Positions 63,250 through 64,000 of a stretch of 64,000 bases of DNA are shown here, one piece after another. The notes below the pieces were generated by a model. It saw nothing but the letters and a program-made list of their open reading frames with translations, was not told the origin of the DNA and did no database searches. The position numbers were made by a program, and so were the translations under genes. Every line of letters begins with the position of its first letter. Position 1 is the first letter of the stretch. Source of the DNA: Gemmatimonadota bacterium (GTDB lineage: Bacteria; Gemmatimonadota; Gemmatimonadetes; Longimicrobiales; Gaopeijiaceae). The DNA lies in the NCBI GenBank assembly GCA_009838975.1, contig VXQO01000014.1, positions 1 to 64,000 of the forward strand, read 5' to 3'.

Positions 63250-64000
63250 TCATTCGTCCCAGAGTGCGCGGCTTCGTCTGCGTCACCACCCACCCCACCG
63301 GTTGCGCGCGCAACGTGGCCGCCCAGATCGCCCACGCCGAGACCGAGGCCCTCGCCAGCCCCATGGTGGACCCCCCGCGCTCGGTGCTCGTGCTGGGCTC
63401 GTCGACGAGCTACGGGCTGGGGTCCCGGGTCGCGCTGGCGTTCGGCGGCCGCGCCGCCAGCTTCGGCGTCTTCCTGGACCGGCCGCCCAGGCCGAAGCGC
63501 CCCGGAACCGCCGGGTGGTACAACACGGCAGCCTTCGAGGCCGCCGCCGCCGAGCGCGGACTCCAGTCGGCCTGCTACAACGGCGACGCGTTTTCGAACG
63601 AGACCAGGGACGAGGTCGTGGCCGCGCTGCGTCGCGACTTTCCGCCCGTCGACTGCGTGGTCAACTCGCTGGCGGCGCCGCGGCGGACCCATCCGGACAC
63701 CGGCCGAACCTTCACCTCCGTCCTCAAACCCATCGGAGCACCCTACAGCTCGAAGACACTCAACACCGACCGCGCCGAGGTCACCGGCATCGAACTCGAG
63801 CCCGCGACGCCCGACGAGGTCGACGCAACCGTGGCGGTCATGGGCGGCGACGACTGGCGACGCTGGATGGACGCGCTCCGCGACGGAGGCGTGCTCGCAC
63901 CCAGCTGCCGCACCATCGCCTACAGCTACATCGGTCCGGAACTGACGTGGCCGATCTATCGCGACGGGACCATCGGACAGGCCAAGGCCGACCTCCACCG
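63246..64000 (+). CDS. fabV: FabV-type trans-2-enoyl-CoA/ACP reductase, 3' end outside the window
   Basis: The 251 visible residues match the FabV/trans-2-enoyl-CoA reductase family: [20 protein letters not shown], nucleotide-binding [41 protein letters not shown], and the catalytic-site region [20 protein letters not shown] with Tyr and the following Lys. It reduces enoyl thioesters with NADH in fatty-acid synthesis or degradation. Its ATG overlaps the NhaC stop (ATGA). Cut off at position 64000. Confidence 0.9.
   Translation, partial: [251 protein letters not shown]

Overview
This is a high-GC, gene-dense bacterial chromosome segment with no rRNA, tRNA, CRISPR array, phage or insertion sequence that I can see. 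Gene content points to a Gemmatimonadota-like heterotroph, but this is inference without a marker gene. The signs are many secreted or lipoprotein hydrolases, sortilin/VPS10-type BNR propellers, LVIVD/Ig-like surface proteins, several N-acyl-D-amino-acid deacylases, S9, M19 and M20 peptidases, DUF5117-type zinc proteases, and PadR regulators paired with prefix-domain membrane proteins.

Layout. 1-3810: carotenoid-desaturase-like oxidoreductase (cut by the window edge and carrying an in-frame stop), D-aminoacylase, frameshifted DUF1499 gene. 3828-3960: 22-bp tandem repeat array. 3998-10543: Tat-lipoprotein M19 dipeptidase with a coupled 35-aa ORF, Ig/hydrolase lipoprotein, an SDR-DUF2867 gene flanked by two inverted paralogous membrane proteins, and an orphan permease-tail-like protein. 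10656-20275: LVIVD/Ig protein, large VPS10-like propeller, class I aldolase, GNAT, second D-aminoacylase, VOC protein. 20475-27793: TPR protein, P450, serine hydrolase, SixA phosphatase-PPK2-M20 run, small coiled-coil membrane protein. 28008-31596: PadR, prefix-domain membrane protein, and a three-part fusion (ExbB-like TM region, beta-propeller, FGE-sulfatase fold). 31666-39583: DDAH, gamma-glutamyltransferase, DUF423, nitrile hydratase operon, zinc metalloprotease. 39606-47193: cupin, then a tightly coupled operon of FeS-NrfD fusion, molybdopterin oxidoreductase, TorD-like chaperone and SulP transporter. 47566-64000: NudC, small lipoprotein, M20 deacylase with a second LVIVD/Ig protein, PadR, AAA ATPase, S9 peptidase, third D-aminoacylase, exonuclease III, TonB-like stub, Fpg/Nei glycosylase, aldo/keto reductase with TIGR04076 protein, NhaC-type antiporter and a FabV-type reductase running off the end.

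The main theme is scavenging of peptides and D-amino acids: three D-aminoacylases, dipeptidase, S9 peptidase, GGT, two M20 enzymes and a zinc protease. Nitrogen release by nitrile hydratase and DDAH and a sulfur-flavoured molybdoenzyme operon add to this.

The most interesting non-coding signal is a 39-bp element at three places (17248, 40158, 47452). Each copy is two 18-bp imperfect palindromes spaced exactly 21 bp apart, and it looks like the operator of an unidentified regulator. Two PadR genes also have clear palindromic sites at their own promoters. Several genes are coupled by 4-nt GTGA or ATGA overlaps. No convincing intrinsic terminator or riboswitch was seen.
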